A DNA stretch of 64,000 nucleotides from Rhizobium sp. Q54 (GTDB taxonomy: Bacteria > Pseudomonadota > Alphaproteobacteria > Micropepsales > Micropepsaceae), in contig CAMCWK010000011.1 in assembly GCA_945882615.1 (NCBI GenBank), positions 1 to 64,000 on the forward strand, read 5' to 3'. A model generated the notes under the pieces. That model made no database searches, had not been told where the DNA came from, and saw only the letters and a list, made by a program, of their open reading frames with translations. Positions 28,710 through 38,152 of this stretch are shown piece by piece; position 1 is the first letter of the stretch, and every line of letters starts with the position of its first letter. The position numbers and the translations under genes were made by a program.

Positions 28710-30349
28710 GCATCGATATTGGCATGGCGGGTTTCGCGAATGAAGAACAGCCCGATCACGAAGGTGAGCCCCGCCACGATCACCGGGTACCACAACCCGT
28801 AGAAGATATCGCCGCTGGCGGCCACCATGGCAAAGGAGGTGGTCGGCAGGAAGCCGCCGAACCAGCCATTGCCGATGTGATAGGGCAGACTCATCGAGGT
28901 GTAGCGGATGGCTGCGGGGAACATCTCCACCAGCATGGCGGCGATGGGGCCATAGACCATGGCGACATAGATCATCAGCACGGCGAGAATGGCGATCACA
29001 GCAGGCTTGTTGACGGTCGCGCTGTCGGAAGCGGCCGGGTAGCCGGCCGCTGTCAGCACGGCGGAAGCCTGCGCCTCCCAGGCGGCGCGGCGCGTGGCCA
29101 GTTGGCCTTTGTCCAGTATATGGCCGTCGAACGAGGCCAGGGTGGTGGCTTCACCCACCGTCACCCGCGCCAGCGTGCCGGCGGGGGCGGCTTCATTGCG
29201 ATAGGGCAGACCGGCGCGCGCCAGATAGGATTTGGCGATGTCGCAGGAGGAGTTGAACGCGGCCTTGCCGACCGGATCGAACTGGAAGGCGCACGCGTTT
29301 GGATCGGCAATGACGGTGATGGGCGCGCGCTGCGACGCCGCCGCCAGGCCGGGATTGGCCGCCGCGGTCAAAGCGTGGAACAGCGGGAAGTAGGTCAGCG
29401 CCGCCAGCAGACAGCCGCCCAGGATGATGGGCTTGCGCCCGATCTTGTCCGACAGCCAGCCGAACAGGATGATGAAGGGGGTGCCGATGGCCAGGCCGCA
29501 GGCGACCAGCTGGTTGGTCAAGGCCCCGTCCACCTTCAGGATCTTCTCCAGGAAGAACAGGGCGTAGAACTGGCCGGTGTACCAGACCACCGCCTGCCCG
29601 GCCGTCAATCCGGCCAGCGCCAGGATCACCAGCTTGAGGTTCCGCTTGTTGGCAAAGGCTTCGGTCAGCGGCTTTTTCGAGGTCTTGCCTTCCTTGACCA
29701 GCTTCTGGAACACCGGGCTTTCATTCAGCCTGAGCCGAATCCACAGCGACACGCCCAGCAGCACGCCCGACAGCAGGAAGGGCAGCCGCCAGCCCCAGTC
29801 GGAGAAATCCTGCGCACCCAGCTGGGTGCGGGTGGCCAGGATGACGATCAGGCTGAGAAACAGCCCCAGCGTGGCGGTCGTCTGAATCCAGCTGGTGTAA
29901 AATCCGCGCCGTCCCGGCGGCGCATGTTCGGCAACATAGGTGGCCGCGCCGCCATATTCCCCGCCCAGCGCCAGGCCCTGGAGCAGGCGCAAGCTGACCA
30001 GCGCGATCGGCGCGATCACCCCGACACTTTCATAGGACGGCAAAAGTCCGACGGCGAAGGTGGACACGCCCATCAAGAGCATGGTCACCAGGAAGGTGTT
30101 CTTGCGGCCCCACATATCGCCCAGCCGGCCGAAGATCAGCGCCCCGAAAGGACGCACCGCAAAACCGGCGGCGAAGGCCAGCAGCGCGAAGATATAGCCG
30201 GTGGTCTCGTTCACCCCGGAAAAGAAGTGCCGGGTGATATAGGTGGCGAGCGACCCGTAGAGATAGAAGTCATACCATTCGAACACGGTGCCGACGGACG
30301 CGCCGCCGATGACCATCGCGTCCTTGCGATCGACCTTATGCCTCGCCAT
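28706..30349 (-). CDS. MFS transporter of the metabolite:H+ symporter (MHS) family with a large loop insert
   Basis: 547 residues, about 100 longer than typical ProP/ShiA-like relatives. The family start GTVFEWYDFYLYGSLA, the loop motif GRLGDMWGRKNTF, GLALGGEYGGAATYVAEHAP in span 4 and FGWLSDKIGRKPII are all present. The extra length is a hydrophilic insert at about 345-440, between spans 8 and 9, with two Cys (NACAF, SSCDI). The substrate is probably an organic acid or osmolyte, unproven. It lies 16 bases after pntB. Confidence 0.88.
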   Translation of the reverse strand: MARHKVDRKDAMVIGGASVGTVFEWYDFYLYGSLATYITRHFFSGVNETTGYIFALLAFAAGFAVRPFGALIFGRLGDMWGRKNTFLVTMLLMGVSTFAVGLLPSYESVGVIAPIALVSLRLLQGLALGGEYGGAATYVAEHAPPGRRGFYTSWIQTTATLGLFLSLIVILATRTQLGAQDFSDWGWRLPFLLSGVLLGVSLWIRLRLNESPVFQKLVKEGKTSKKPLTEAFANKRNLKLVILALAGLTAGQAVVWYTGQFYALFFLEKILKVDGALTNQLVACGLAIGTPFIILFGWLSDKIGRKPIILGGCLLAALTYFPLFHALTAAANPGLAAASQRAPITVIADPNACAFQFDPVGKAAFNSSCDIAKSYLARAGLPYRNEAAPAGTLARVTVGEATTLASFDGHILDKGQLATRRAAWEAQASAVLTAAGYPAASDSATVNKPAVIAILAVLMIYVAMVYGPIAAMLVEMFPAAIRYTSMSLPYHIGNGWFGGFLPTTSFAMVAASGDIFYGLWYPVIVAGLTFVIGLFFIRETRHANIDA

Positions 30350-30365
30350 TTTCGCCCCCGCGCTG

Positions 30366-31775
30366 CTAGTGATCCAGCGCCTTGACGATTTCTTCCGTCA
30401 TCTTCTTGGCGTCGGCGAACAGCATCATGGTGTTGTCGCGGAAGAAGAGTTCGTTCTCCACGCCGGCATAGCCGCTGCCCATGCCGCGCTTGATGAACAG
30501 CACGGTCTTGGCCTTTTCCACGTCCAGGATCGGCATGCCGAAGATGGGCGACTTGGGATCGGTCTTGGCCGACGGATTGGTGACGTCATTGGCGCCGATC
30601 ACATAGGCGACATCGGCCTGGGCGAACTGGGAATTGATGTCTTCCAGTTCGAAGACTTCGTCATAGGGCACATTGGCTTCGGCCAAGAGCACGTTCATGT
30701 GGCCCGGCATACGGCCCGCCACCGGATGGATGGCGTAGCTGACCTTGACGCCTTCCTTCTTCAGCTTGTCGGCCATTTCGCGCACCGCATGCTGGGCCTG
30801 GGCGACCGCCATGCCGTAACCGGGCACGATGATCACCGAAGCCGCATTCTTCATGATGAAGGCCGCGTCATCCGACGAGCCCTGTTTGACGGGGCGGGTT
30901 TCCGCGGGCCCGGCCGCGGCACCGCCGGTATCGCCGCCGAAGCCGCCCGCGATCACGCTGATGAAGCTGCGGTTCATGCCCTTGCACATGATGTAGGACA
31001 GGATCGCGCCGGAGGAGCCCACCAGCGCGCCGGTGATGATCAGGGCGGTGTTTTCCAGAGTGAAGCCCAGCGCGGCGGCGGCCCAGCCCGAATAGGAGTT
31101 GAGCATCGAGACCACCACCGGCATGTCGGCGCCGCCGATGGGGATAATCAGGGTAATGCCGAACACGAAGCTGAGGATGGTGATGGCCCAGAACATCCAA
31201 TAGGCCTGGTCCAGGGCGAACCAGCCGACCAGCCCGATGATGGCGACGAAGATCAGCAGGTTGAGCAGGTGGCGCGCGGGCAACATAATGGGCGCGCCGG
31301 ACATGTTGCCGTTGAGCTTGGCGAAGGCGATGACCGAGCCGGAAAATGTGATGGCGCCGATGGCGACGCCCAGGCTCATCTCGATCAGGCTCTGGACATG
31401 GATGGCGCCGGGGGCGCCGATGCCGAAGGTTTCGGGCGAATAGAGCGCCGCGCCCGCGGTCAGCACCGCGGCCATGCCGACGAGGCTGTGGAACGCCGCC
31501 ACAAGCTGGGGCATGTCGGTCATGGCGATCTTCTTGGCCATCACCGCGCCGATCAGCCCGCCGATGCCCAAACCGCCGATCACCAGCGCCCAGGTCACCA
31601 GATCGCTGACGCCTGAAATCCACAGCGTGGTCAGGACCGCGATGGTCATGCCGATCATGCCGTTGCGGTTGCCCGCGCGGCTGGAGGCCGGTGACGACAG
31701 GCCCTTCAGCGCCAGAATGAAAAGCGAGCCGGCGACGAGATAGAGGAGCGCGGCGATATTGGGATTCGCGCTCAT
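30366..31775 (-). CDS. pntB: NAD(P) transhydrogenase subunit beta
   Basis: 469 residues. Eight or nine membrane spans fill the N-terminal ~260 residues (including ISGVSDLVTWALVIGGLGIGGLIGAV). The C-terminal NADP-binding dIII domain has VIIVPGYGMAVAQAQHAVREMADKL, GRMPGHMNVLLAEA and VIGANDVTNPSA. It uses the proton motive force to reduce NADP with NADH. Its ATG overlaps the pntAB stop (ATGA). Confidence 0.97.
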   Translation of the reverse strand: MSANPNIAALLYLVAGSLFILALKGLSSPASSRAGNRNGMIGMTIAVLTTLWISGVSDLVTWALVIGGLGIGGLIGAVMAKKIAMTDMPQLVAAFHSLVGMAAVLTAGAALYSPETFGIGAPGAIHVQSLIEMSLGVAIGAITFSGSVIAFAKLNGNMSGAPIMLPARHLLNLLIFVAIIGLVGWFALDQAYWMFWAITILSFVFGITLIIPIGGADMPVVVSMLNSYSGWAAAALGFTLENTALIITGALVGSSGAILSYIMCKGMNRSFISVIAGGFGGDTGGAAAGPAETRPVKQGSSDDAAFIMKNAASVIIVPGYGMAVAQAQHAVREMADKLKKEGVKVSYAIHPVAGRMPGHMNVLLAEANVPYDEVFELEDINSQFAQADVAYVIGANDVTNPSAKTDPKSPIFGMPILDVEKAKTVLFIKRGMGSGYAGVENELFFRDNTMMLFADAKKMTEEIVKALDH

Positions 31776-32086
31776 TTCTTCTCTTTCTTCTTGTACATCG
31801 CCAGCATGCGGCTGGTGACCAAAAAGCCGCCAAAGATGTTCACCGACGCCAGGATCAGGGCGAAGAAGCCGAGCCCCTTGGATATCCAGGATTCGTCATT
31901 GATGACCGGCACCGCCACCGCGATCAGGGCGCCCACCACGATCACCGAGGAAATCGCGTTGGTCACCGCCATCAGCGGGGTGTGCAGCGCGGGCGTCACG
32001 CCCCAGACCACGAAATAGCCGACGAAAATCGCCAGCACGAAAATGGAAAAGCGGAAGACGAAAGGATCGATGGCCACGGCTTCCAT
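31772..32086 (-). CDS. pntAB: NAD(P) transhydrogenase subunit alpha part 2 (membrane part)
   Basis: 104 residues with three membrane spans (PFVFRFSIFVLAIFVGYFVVWG, ISSVIVVGALIAVAVPV, LGFFALILASVNIFGGFLVT) and a Lys/Glu-rich C-terminus. The split of the alpha subunit into a soluble and a membrane protein is the arrangement found in Rhodospirillum. It lies two bases after pntAA and overlaps pntB. Confidence 0.95.
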   Translation of the reverse strand: MEAVAIDPFVFRFSIFVLAIFVGYFVVWGVTPALHTPLMAVTNAISSVIVVGALIAVAVPVINDESWISKGLGFFALILASVNIFGGFLVTSRMLAMYKKKEKK

Positions 32087-32088
32087 GT

Positions 32089-33204
32089 CTAGCCCCCCTG
32101 CACCGGCGCACCGGCGACGGCAGCGCCCTTGATGATCTCGTCATTCCAGTCGATCGCGAGCGCGCCGGACTTCTTGTCCACGATCAGCGACACGAAATTG
32201 AACAGGTTGCGGGCATAGAGAGATGAGGCGTCGGTCGACAGCCGCCCCGGCAGGTTGGTGTAACCCATGATGGTGACGCCATGGACCTCGACCACCTCAT
32301 CGGGCTTCGACAAGGGCGTGTTGCCGCCCGCGCCCGCCGCCAGGTCCACGATCACCGAGCCGGGCTTCATCGATTTGATCATCTCTTCGCTGACCAGGAT
32401 CGGCGCCTTGCGGCCCGGGATCAGCGCGGTGGTGATGACGATGTCCTGCTTCTTGATGGTTTCGGCCGTGAGCGCGGCCTGCTTGGCCTGATACTCGGCC
32501 GACATTTCCTTGGCATAGCCGCCGGCGGTCTGGGCATTCTTGAATTCCTCGTCCATCACCGCGACGAAGGTGCCGCCGAGGCTCTCCACCTGCTCCTTGG
32601 TGGCGGGACGCACATCGGTGGCGCTGACGATGGCACCCAGACGCTTGGCGGTGGCGATGGCCTGAAGCCCCGCCACGCCCACGCCCATCACCAGCACGCG
32701 CGCCGGGGCGATGGTGCCCGCCGCCGTCATCATCATCGGCATGGCACGGCCGAACTGGGCGGCGGCGTCGATCACCGCCTTGTAACCGGCCAGGTTGGCC
32801 TGGGACGACAGCACGTCCATCGCCTGAGCGCGGGAGATGCGCGGCAGCAGCTCCATGGCAAAAGCGATGACGCCCTGGGAGGCCAGCGCGGCGATGGCGT
32901 CCTTTTCGGCATGGGGAGACAGCAGCGCGGCCAGTACCGCGCCCTTTTTCATCTGGGAAATTTCGCTGCTCTCTGCCCCGCGAACCTTCAGGACAATGTC
33001 AGCGTCCTTCAGGGTGCCGGCCGCATCGGGCGCGATCACAGCCCCCGCGGCGGTATAATCGGCATCACTGATGCGCGCGCCTGCACCCGCCCCCGCCTGT
33101 ACCACCACATCCAGCCCAAGAGCCTTGAACTTCTTGACGGACTCCGGGCTCGCGGCTACCCGCGTCTCGCCCGCTCGTGTTTCCTTGGGGACCGCGAGCC
33201 GCAT
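32089..33204 (-). CDS. pntAA: Re/Si-specific NAD(P) transhydrogenase subunit alpha (NAD-binding part)
   Basis: 371 residues: MRLAVPKETRAGETRVAASPES at the start, the NAD-binding fold VLVMGVGVAGLQAIATAKRLGAIV near 170-193, and TALIPGRKAPILVSEEMIKSMKPGSVIVDLAA. It is the soluble dI domain. The gene starts 16 bases after the small cytochrome oxidase subunit IV gene, with which it probably shares a promoter. Confidence 0.97.
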   Translation of the reverse strand: MRLAVPKETRAGETRVAASPESVKKFKALGLDVVVQAGAGAGARISDADYTAAGAVIAPDAAGTLKDADIVLKVRGAESSEISQMKKGAVLAALLSPHAEKDAIAALASQGVIAFAMELLPRISRAQAMDVLSSQANLAGYKAVIDAAAQFGRAMPMMMTAAGTIAPARVLVMGVGVAGLQAIATAKRLGAIVSATDVRPATKEQVESLGGTFVAVMDEEFKNAQTAGGYAKEMSAEYQAKQAALTAETIKKQDIVITTALIPGRKAPILVSEEMIKSMKPGSVIVDLAAGAGGNTPLSKPDEVVEVHGVTIMGYTNLPGRLSTDASSLYARNLFNFVSLIVDKKSGALAIDWNDEIIKGAAVAGAPVQGG

Positions 33205-33220
33205 CGTCAGGTGCGCGCGG

Positions 33221-33367
33221 CTAGTTGGTGCGGAAAATGGCGAGGAAAATCATGATCAGCATGATCCCCGCAAACGACCACTTGCTGAATGTGAGAAAAC
33301 CCGCATACGCCTTCTTGTGCTGGCTGATGTCCATGGAACCGATGTGGTAATCGTTCTCGTGCGCCAT
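33221..33367 (-). CDS. aa3-type cytochrome c oxidase subunit IV
   Basis: 48 residues from an ATG with GGGGAG seven bases upstream. The N-terminus HIGSMDISQHKKAYAGFLTF is the family hallmark, followed by a single membrane span (WSFAGIMLIMIFLAIF). This small subunit accompanies alphaproteobacterial aa3 oxidases. No catalytic cox genes are in the window; its position as first gene of the pnt operon links two proton-coupled membrane enzymes. Confidence 0.93.
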   Translation of the reverse strand: MAHENDYHIGSMDISQHKKAYAGFLTFSKWSFAGIMLIMIFLAIFRTN

Positions 33368-33399
33368 TTCGGCTCCCCAACTGTCTTGAAAGTGGGCGG

Positions 33400-33427
33400 A
33401 ATATAGCAAAGGCGCAGGGCACGGCAA
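33400..33427 (-). promoter_or_regulatory. Promoter of the coxIV-pnt operon
   Basis: Minus-strand TTGCCG (33427-33422), 16-base spacer, TATATT (33405-33400), with the same CGCCTTTGC..TATATTCCGCC context as the rplU promoter. The leader is about 25 bases. Confidence 0.65.
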
Positions 33428-33618
33428 CGGGCTTTATTAAGCCTTTGTTACCCGCGTCTGGCGGCGCATTCTGCGGCCCTGCCCTGTAGATTTGCGCCGA
33501 TTCAGCTTTGCTTAAGCATCGAATCGCCGGTCTGGCTGTACCGGATAAGGACAGGCTTAAACGCCACATTTACCTGTGCCGACCACAATGCGGGCTTCAC
33601 TCCTGGAAGGCCCTAGTC

Positions 33619-35139
33619 ATGGCGCAGACCATTCTTGTCGTGGACGACGATCCGGTGCAGCGGCGCTTGCTGGAAACAGCAATCACCCGCAGCGGCATGC
33701 AGGTGGTGACCGCGCCGGGCGGCCAGCCCGCGCTCGACCTGATCGGCGGCCCGCGCGGCGACCAGATCACGCTGGTGATGCTGGACCTGGTGATGCCTGA
33801 CATGGGCGGCCTGGACGTTCTGGCCAAGCTGCGTCCGACCAATCCCGACCTGCCGGTGATCGTCCTGACCGCCAAGGGCGGCATCGATTCCGCCGTCGAA
33901 GCCATGCGCGCCGGCGCCAACGACTTCCTGGTCAAGCCGGCCAGCCCGGAACGCATCGCGGTCTCCATCCGCAACCAGCTCAAGATCGGCACCCTGTCGG
34001 GTGAAGTGAAGCAGCTCAAGAAGAAGGCCGACAACAAGCTGACCTTCGACGACCTGGTCGCCACCTCGCCGGAAATGAAGCAGGTCTTCCGCCTGGGCAC
34101 CCGCGCGGCCCAGTCCGATATCCCGGTCTTGATCGAAGGCGAAAGCGGCGCCGGCAAGGAACTGATCGCCCGCGCAATCCAGGGCACGTCGGGGCGTTCG
34201 GGCAAGCCCTTCGTCACCGTCAATTGCGGCGCGATTCCGGAAAACCTGATCGAAAGCATCCTGTTCGGGCATGAAAAGGGCTCGTTCACCGGCGCCTCCG
34301 ACAAGCATCTGGGCAAGTTCCAGGAAGCCGATGGCGGCACGCTCTTTTTGGACGAAATCGGCGAACTGCGCCTGGACATGCAGGTCAAGCTGCTGCGCGC
34401 CCTGCAGGAAGGCGAAGTCGATCCGGTCGGCTCCAAGCGTCCGGTGAAAGTGAATGTGCGCATCGTCGCCGCCACCAACCGCGATCTTGGCCAGATGGCC
34501 AAGGAAGGCACCTTCCGCGAAGACCTTTATTACCGCCTGAACGTATTCCCCGTGATGGTGCCGGCCTTGCGCGAACGCACCGGCGACATCGCGCCGCTGT
34601 CCCGCCACTTCATCGAGCGTTTCGCGGCGGAAGAGAACAAGCCGGTTTCGGGCCTCACCCCACAGGCCAGCCAGCTGCTGGAACAGTTCAACTGGCCAGG
34701 CAATGTGCGCCAGCTGGAAAACACTATCTTCCGCGCCGTCGTCTTGTGCGATGGTTCCCTGCTGGATGTCTGTGACTTTCCGCAAATTGCCGCTGCGCTT
34801 GGCGTGGACGCGCTGGTGCGCCAGGCCGCGCCGGCGCCCGCCGCGTCTGGTTATGCGCCTGCCCTACCCGCCGGTTCCGCCTATGCGCTCAGCACCACCG
34901 ATGGCGCCGGCCATATCCGCAAGTTCGAGGAACTGGAATCGGAAATCATCCGCATGGCGATTGCGCGTTACGAAGGCCATATGTCCGAAGTCGCCCGGCG
35001 CCTGGGCATCGGCCGCTCGACGCTCTATCGCAAGCTGAAGGAATTCGGCTTGGAGCCGGAACTGCAGAACGAGCCGATGGCGGGCGTGGCGCTGGACACC
35101 GATGAGTCGGTCCAGCCGGCGGTTCGCAAGGCGGGCTAG
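33619..35139 (+). CDS. Sigma-54-dependent response regulator (NtrC-type)
   Basis: 506 residues. The receiver domain (about 1-120) has D9-D11, the phospho-acceptor D56 and the KPAS lysine. The AAA+ domain has Walker A GESGAGKE at 174-181 and GSFTGA at 221-226, where the sigma-54-contacting loop is normally GAFTGA. A C-terminal Fis-type helix-turn-helix ([22 protein letters not shown]) ends the conserved part. The start was chosen at ATG 33619, nine bases after GGAAGG, although the frame is open earlier. No partner kinase is adjacent, so its signal is unknown. The 250-base upstream gap shows no clear operator. Confidence 0.93.
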   Translation: MAQTILVVDDDPVQRRLLETAITRSGMQVVTAPGGQPALDLIGGPRGDQITLVMLDLVMPDMGGLDVLAKLRPTNPDLPVIVLTAKGGIDSAVEAMRAGANDFLVKPASPERIAVSIRNQLKIGTLSGEVKQLKKKADNKLTFDDLVATSPEMKQVFRLGTRAAQSDIPVLIEGESGAGKELIARAIQGTSGRSGKPFVTVNCGAIPENLIESILFGHEKGSFTGASDKHLGKFQEADGGTLFLDEIGELRLDMQVKLLRALQEGEVDPVGSKRPVKVNVRIVAATNRDLGQMAKEGTFREDLYYRLNVFPVMVPALRERTGDIAPLSRHFIERFAAEENKPVSGLTPQASQLLEQFNWPGNVRQLENTIFRAVVLCDGSLLDVCDFPQIAAALGVDALVRQAAPAPAASGYAPALPAGSAYALSTTDGAGHIRKFEELESEIIRMAIARYEGHMSEVARRLGIGRSTLYRKLKEFGLEPELQNEPMAGVALDTDESVQPAVRKAG

Positions 35140-35154
35140 CACCGGTCAGAAACA

Positions 35155-35190
35155 AAAACGGCCCGCTCGTGAGAGTGGGCCGTTTTCTTT
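35155..35190. terminator. Bidirectional terminator
   Basis: AAAACGGCCCGCTC / GAGTGGGCCGTTTT, a 14-bp stem with a GTGA loop and T/A runs on both sides, between the convergent response regulator and gapR. Confidence 0.92.
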
Positions 35191-35202
35191 TGTGCCGCGA
35201 CT

Positions 35203-35445
35203 TTAGCGCATATCCATGGCCGTTAAATAAAGGTCGAGCATCGCTTCCTGTTCCTGGAAATCGGCCTTGTCGAGTTTCCGCATCCGGATCACCTGGCGCA
35301 TGATCTTGGTGTCAAAGCCGGTGCCCTTGGCCTCGGAATAGACTTCGCGGATATCGGCGCTGAGCGCCGCGCGTTCTTCTTCCAGCCGCTCGATGCGGTT
35401 GATGAAGGATTTGAGCTGGTCCTTGGCGAAGCCGGATTTGGCCAT
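35203..35445 (-). CDS. gapR: GapR-like nucleoid-associated protein (DUF2312)
   Basis: 80 residues, fully matching DUF2312: LKSFINRIERLEEERAALSADI, then KGTGFDTKIMRQVIRMRKLDKAD and QEQEAMLDLYL. The coiled-coil N-terminal helix and basic middle fit GapR, which binds overtwisted, AT-rich DNA ahead of polymerases in Caulobacter. The start MAKSGF is chosen; the longer open frame upstream has no homology. Strong marker of Alphaproteobacteria. Confidence 0.93.
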   Translation of the reverse strand: MAKSGFAKDQLKSFINRIERLEEERAALSADIREVYSEAKGTGFDTKIMRQVIRMRKLDKADFQEQEAMLDLYLTAMDMR

Positions 35446-35512
35446 AATGGAACTCGATTTTGAAAAGCGGCGGACCCTAGCCCGCCCGCGCGAAGCGGCG
35501 CAACGCGTAAAA

Positions 35513-36250
35513 TCAGGACCGGCTGTGCATATCGCAAAGCGCCGCGTCCAGTATGGGTTTGAGGCGCAACGCAAAACCTTGTGCGTCACCCTCGGTCGCA
35601 ATCAAGTCCTGCCGCATCTCGATCAGCACATGCGGCAGATTGCGCATCGTCCCATGGGTATACAGCGTGTCGCCTTCCAGCGCGCCGGTATAGGGCTCGT
35701 TGTCCCCCACGGTGAAACCGGCCTCGGCCAGCCTTATCATCAGTGGCGCCGACAGGCGGGTGTCGCGGTCATACAGGATTCCAACCTCCCAGATGCGCGG
35801 CACGGTCTTCCAGGCCGGCGTGAAGCTGTGCATCGAGATCACCACCGCGTCTGGACCAATCCGGTCCAGTTCGCCTGTGATGGCGGCATGGTAAGGCGCG
35901 TGGAACTGCGCGATGCGTCGCGCCACGTCATCGGCATCCGCATCCCGGTTGCCCGGAATGATGGCGCCATCCGACAGCTTCATCACCAGGGTCGGATCTT
36001 CAGGGCCGCGGTTGAGATCGATCAGGAGCCGCGACCAGCGCCCCAGCAGGGCCGGCGCGCCGTAGGCGGCGGCCAGGGCGCGCGTCACCGCGGCGGCGCC
36101 AATGTCATAGGCGATGTGGGTAGCGAACAGAGCAGGGTCCAGGCCCAGCGTGCCGAAACCCGGTGGCAGGGCGTTGGAGGCATGGTCGCACAGCAGCAAA
36201 AGCCGCGATTTTGCGTTGCCCGGCAAGGCTTCAAAGGCGTTGTCCGTCAT
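35513..36250 (-). CDS. N-formylglutamate amidohydrolase family protein
   Basis: 245 residues from MTDNAFEALPG. Family motifs: LLLLCDHASNALP near the start, THIAYDIGAAAVTRAL, SRLLIDLNRGPED, VVISMHSFTPAW and GILYDRD. The fold is related to HutG-type zinc hydrolases, which cleave N-formylglutamate in histidine breakdown; stand-alone members may have other substrates. No hut genes are near. It is divergent from the DUF1036 gene, with a 64-base gap. Confidence 0.88.
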   Translation of the reverse strand: MTDNAFEALPGNAKSRLLLLCDHASNALPPGFGTLGLDPALFATHIAYDIGAAAVTRALAAAYGAPALLGRWSRLLIDLNRGPEDPTLVMKLSDGAIIPGNRDADADDVARRIAQFHAPYHAAITGELDRIGPDAVVISMHSFTPAWKTVPRIWEVGILYDRDTRLSAPLMIRLAEAGFTVGDNEPYTGALEGDTLYTHGTMRNLPHVLIEMRQDLIATEGDAQGFALRLKPILDAALCDMHSRS

Positions 36251-36314
36251 CAGCCTGCCATATAGGGCCGCGCCCGTTGACGGCCAAGCGGTTTCGCGCC
36301 AAACCGGGAAACCG

Positions 36315-36716
36315 ATGCGTCGCACGACCCTCCTTCTGGCTGTGACCATGACCCTTTTCGGGGCCGCCCCGGCGCTCGCCGCCTTCAATGTCTGCAACAA
36401 GACCAGCCTGCCCACCCGCGTCTCGATAGGCCGCTTTGACGGCACCAGCTGGACCTCCGAAGGCTGGTGGACGGTCAAGCCCAAAAGCTGCGCCGGCATC
36501 CTGACGGGCCCCTTGCAGGGACGCTTCTATTACCTCTATGCCACCGATGGCGGCGCCGGGACCTGGGAAGGCAAGACATTCTTCTGTGTCGCCCCCGACA
36601 GCCGTTTCAAGTCCGCGGGGCGCGGCAACTGCGCCAAGCGCGGCTTCGACCGCCGCGGATTCTTTGAAGTGGACACGGGCCAGAAAGCCGATTGGACTCA
36701 AAATCTTTCCAACTAG
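36315..36716 (+). CDS. Secreted DUF1036 protein
   Basis: 133 residues. A signal peptide (about 1-22, TTLLLAVTMTLFGAAPALA) precedes a DUF1036 domain: FNVCNKTSLPTRVSIGRFDG, SEGWWTVKPKSCAGIL and GRFYYLYATDGG. Four Cys in the mature part suggest two disulfides. Function unknown. The gene is 11 bases upstream of pyruvate kinase, with AGGA in between, so both may be on one mRNA. Confidence 0.88.
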   Translation: MRRTTLLLAVTMTLFGAAPALAAFNVCNKTSLPTRVSIGRFDGTSWTSEGWWTVKPKSCAGILTGPLQGRFYYLYATDGGAGTWEGKTFFCVAPDSRFKSAGRGNCAKRGFDRRGFFEVDTGQKADWTQNLSN

Positions 36717-36727
36717 GACCTTTTCGC

Positions 36728-38152
36728 ATGCGCCGCCGCCGAAAAACAAAAATCCTGGCCACGCTTGGTCCGGCATCCAACACCCGGCCCATGATGCGGG
36801 CGCTGTTCGACGCCGGCGTCGACGTCTTCCGCATCAATATGAGCCACACCGGCCATGACATGCTCAAGCAGATGGTGGGAGATTTGCGCGCCCTGGCGGA
36901 CGAGGTGGGGCGGCCGATCGGCATCCTGTGCGATCTGCAGGGTCCCAAGATCCGGCTGGGCAAGCTGTGTGGCGGGCCCCGCATGCTGAAGGAAGGCGAG
37001 CAGATCAAGCTGATCCTGGGCGAGACCAGCGACAGACCGGAAGAGGTGCCGATCCCGCATCCCGAAATCTTCCAGGCCATCAAGCAGAAGCACGCGCTCC
37101 TGATCGACGATGGCAAGGTGCGTCTCAGGCTGCTGCGCAAGGCCGACACCTTCGCCGAGGCGATCGTGGAAGTGGCGGGCGAGATCAAGGACCGCAAGGG
37201 CGTCAACATGCCCGATACGCTGCTGCCGATGTCGGCCATGACGCCCAAGGACCGCGCCGACCTCGACGCGGCGCTGGAGCTGGGCGTCGACTGGATCGCG
37301 CTGAGCTTTGTCCAGCGGCCCGAGGACGTGGCCGAGCTGAAGAAGATCGTGGCAGGCCGCGCCGGCGTCCTGGCCAAGATCGAAAAGCCCAAGGCGCTGT
37401 CGTCGCTGGCCGGCATCCTGGAACTGGCGGATGCGCTGATGGTGGCGCGCGGCGATCTGGGGGTGGAAATGCCGCTGGAGCGGGTGCCGGGGCTGCAAAA
37501 GCAGATCACCCGCGCCGCGCGCAAGGCCGGCAAGCCGGTGGTGGTCGCCACCCAGATGCTGGAATCGATGATCGCCTCGCCGGTTCCCACCCGCGCCGAA
37601 GTGTCGGACGTGGCGACGGCGGTGTTCGACGGCGCCGATGCGGTGATGCTGTCGGCGGAATCGGCGTCCGGTTCCTGGCCGGTGGAAGCGGTGCAGACAA
37701 TGGACCGCATCGCTACCACGGTCGAAGACGACGAGCTGTACCAATCCTATATCGAGGCGCAGCGCGGCACGCCGGAAAAGACCACGCCGGACGCCATCAT
37801 GGCGGCGGTGCATGAAGTGACCGCGACCATCGAGGCGCGCGCCATCGTCTGCTGGACCAAGTCGGGCCTCACCGCCATGCGCGCCGCGCGCGAGCGTTCG
37901 TCGGCGCCGATCATCGCACCGACCCCCAGCATTGAGACGGCGCGGCGGCTATGCCTGGTATGGGGCACCCACAGCGTGCTGACCGAAGACATCCGCGATT
38001 TCGACGACATGGTGAAGCGGGCTTCGCTGATCGCGCGGCAGGAGGGCTTCGCCGTGGCGGGCGAGCGTATCGTCATCACCGCGGGCGTGCCCCTGGGCAC
38101 CACCGGCGCCACCAACATGCTGCGGGTGGCGTTCGTGACGGATGAGGACTAG
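36728..38152 (+). CDS. pyk: Pyruvate kinase
   Basis: 474 residues. TKILATLGPASNTRPMM at the start, the substrate region FRINMSHTGHDM, the catalytic-lysine signature VLAKIEKPKAL, the metal-binding VARGDLGVEMPLE and KPVVVATQMLESM. The C-terminal regulatory domain ends TTGATNMLRVAFV. It makes pyruvate and ATP from PEP. The start at 36728 (MRRRRKTKI) is preferred over upstream in-frame ATG 36692. Its last four bases overlap the convergent secreted-protein gene. Confidence 0.96.
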   Translation: MRRRRKTKILATLGPASNTRPMMRALFDAGVDVFRINMSHTGHDMLKQMVGDLRALADEVGRPIGILCDLQGPKIRLGKLCGGPRMLKEGEQIKLILGETSDRPEEVPIPHPEIFQAIKQKHALLIDDGKVRLRLLRKADTFAEAIVEVAGEIKDRKGVNMPDTLLPMSAMTPKDRADLDAALELGVDWIALSFVQRPEDVAELKKIVAGRAGVLAKIEKPKALSSLAGILELADALMVARGDLGVEMPLERVPGLQKQITRAARKAGKPVVVATQMLESMIASPVPTRAEVSDVATAVFDGADAVMLSAESASGSWPVEAVQTMDRIATTVEDDELYQSYIEAQRGTPEKTTPDAIMAAVHEVTATIEARAIVCWTKSGLTAMRAARERSSAPIIAPTPSIETARRLCLVWGTHSVLTEDIRDFDDMVKRASLIARQEGFAVAGERIVITAGVPLGTTGATNMLRVAFVTDED

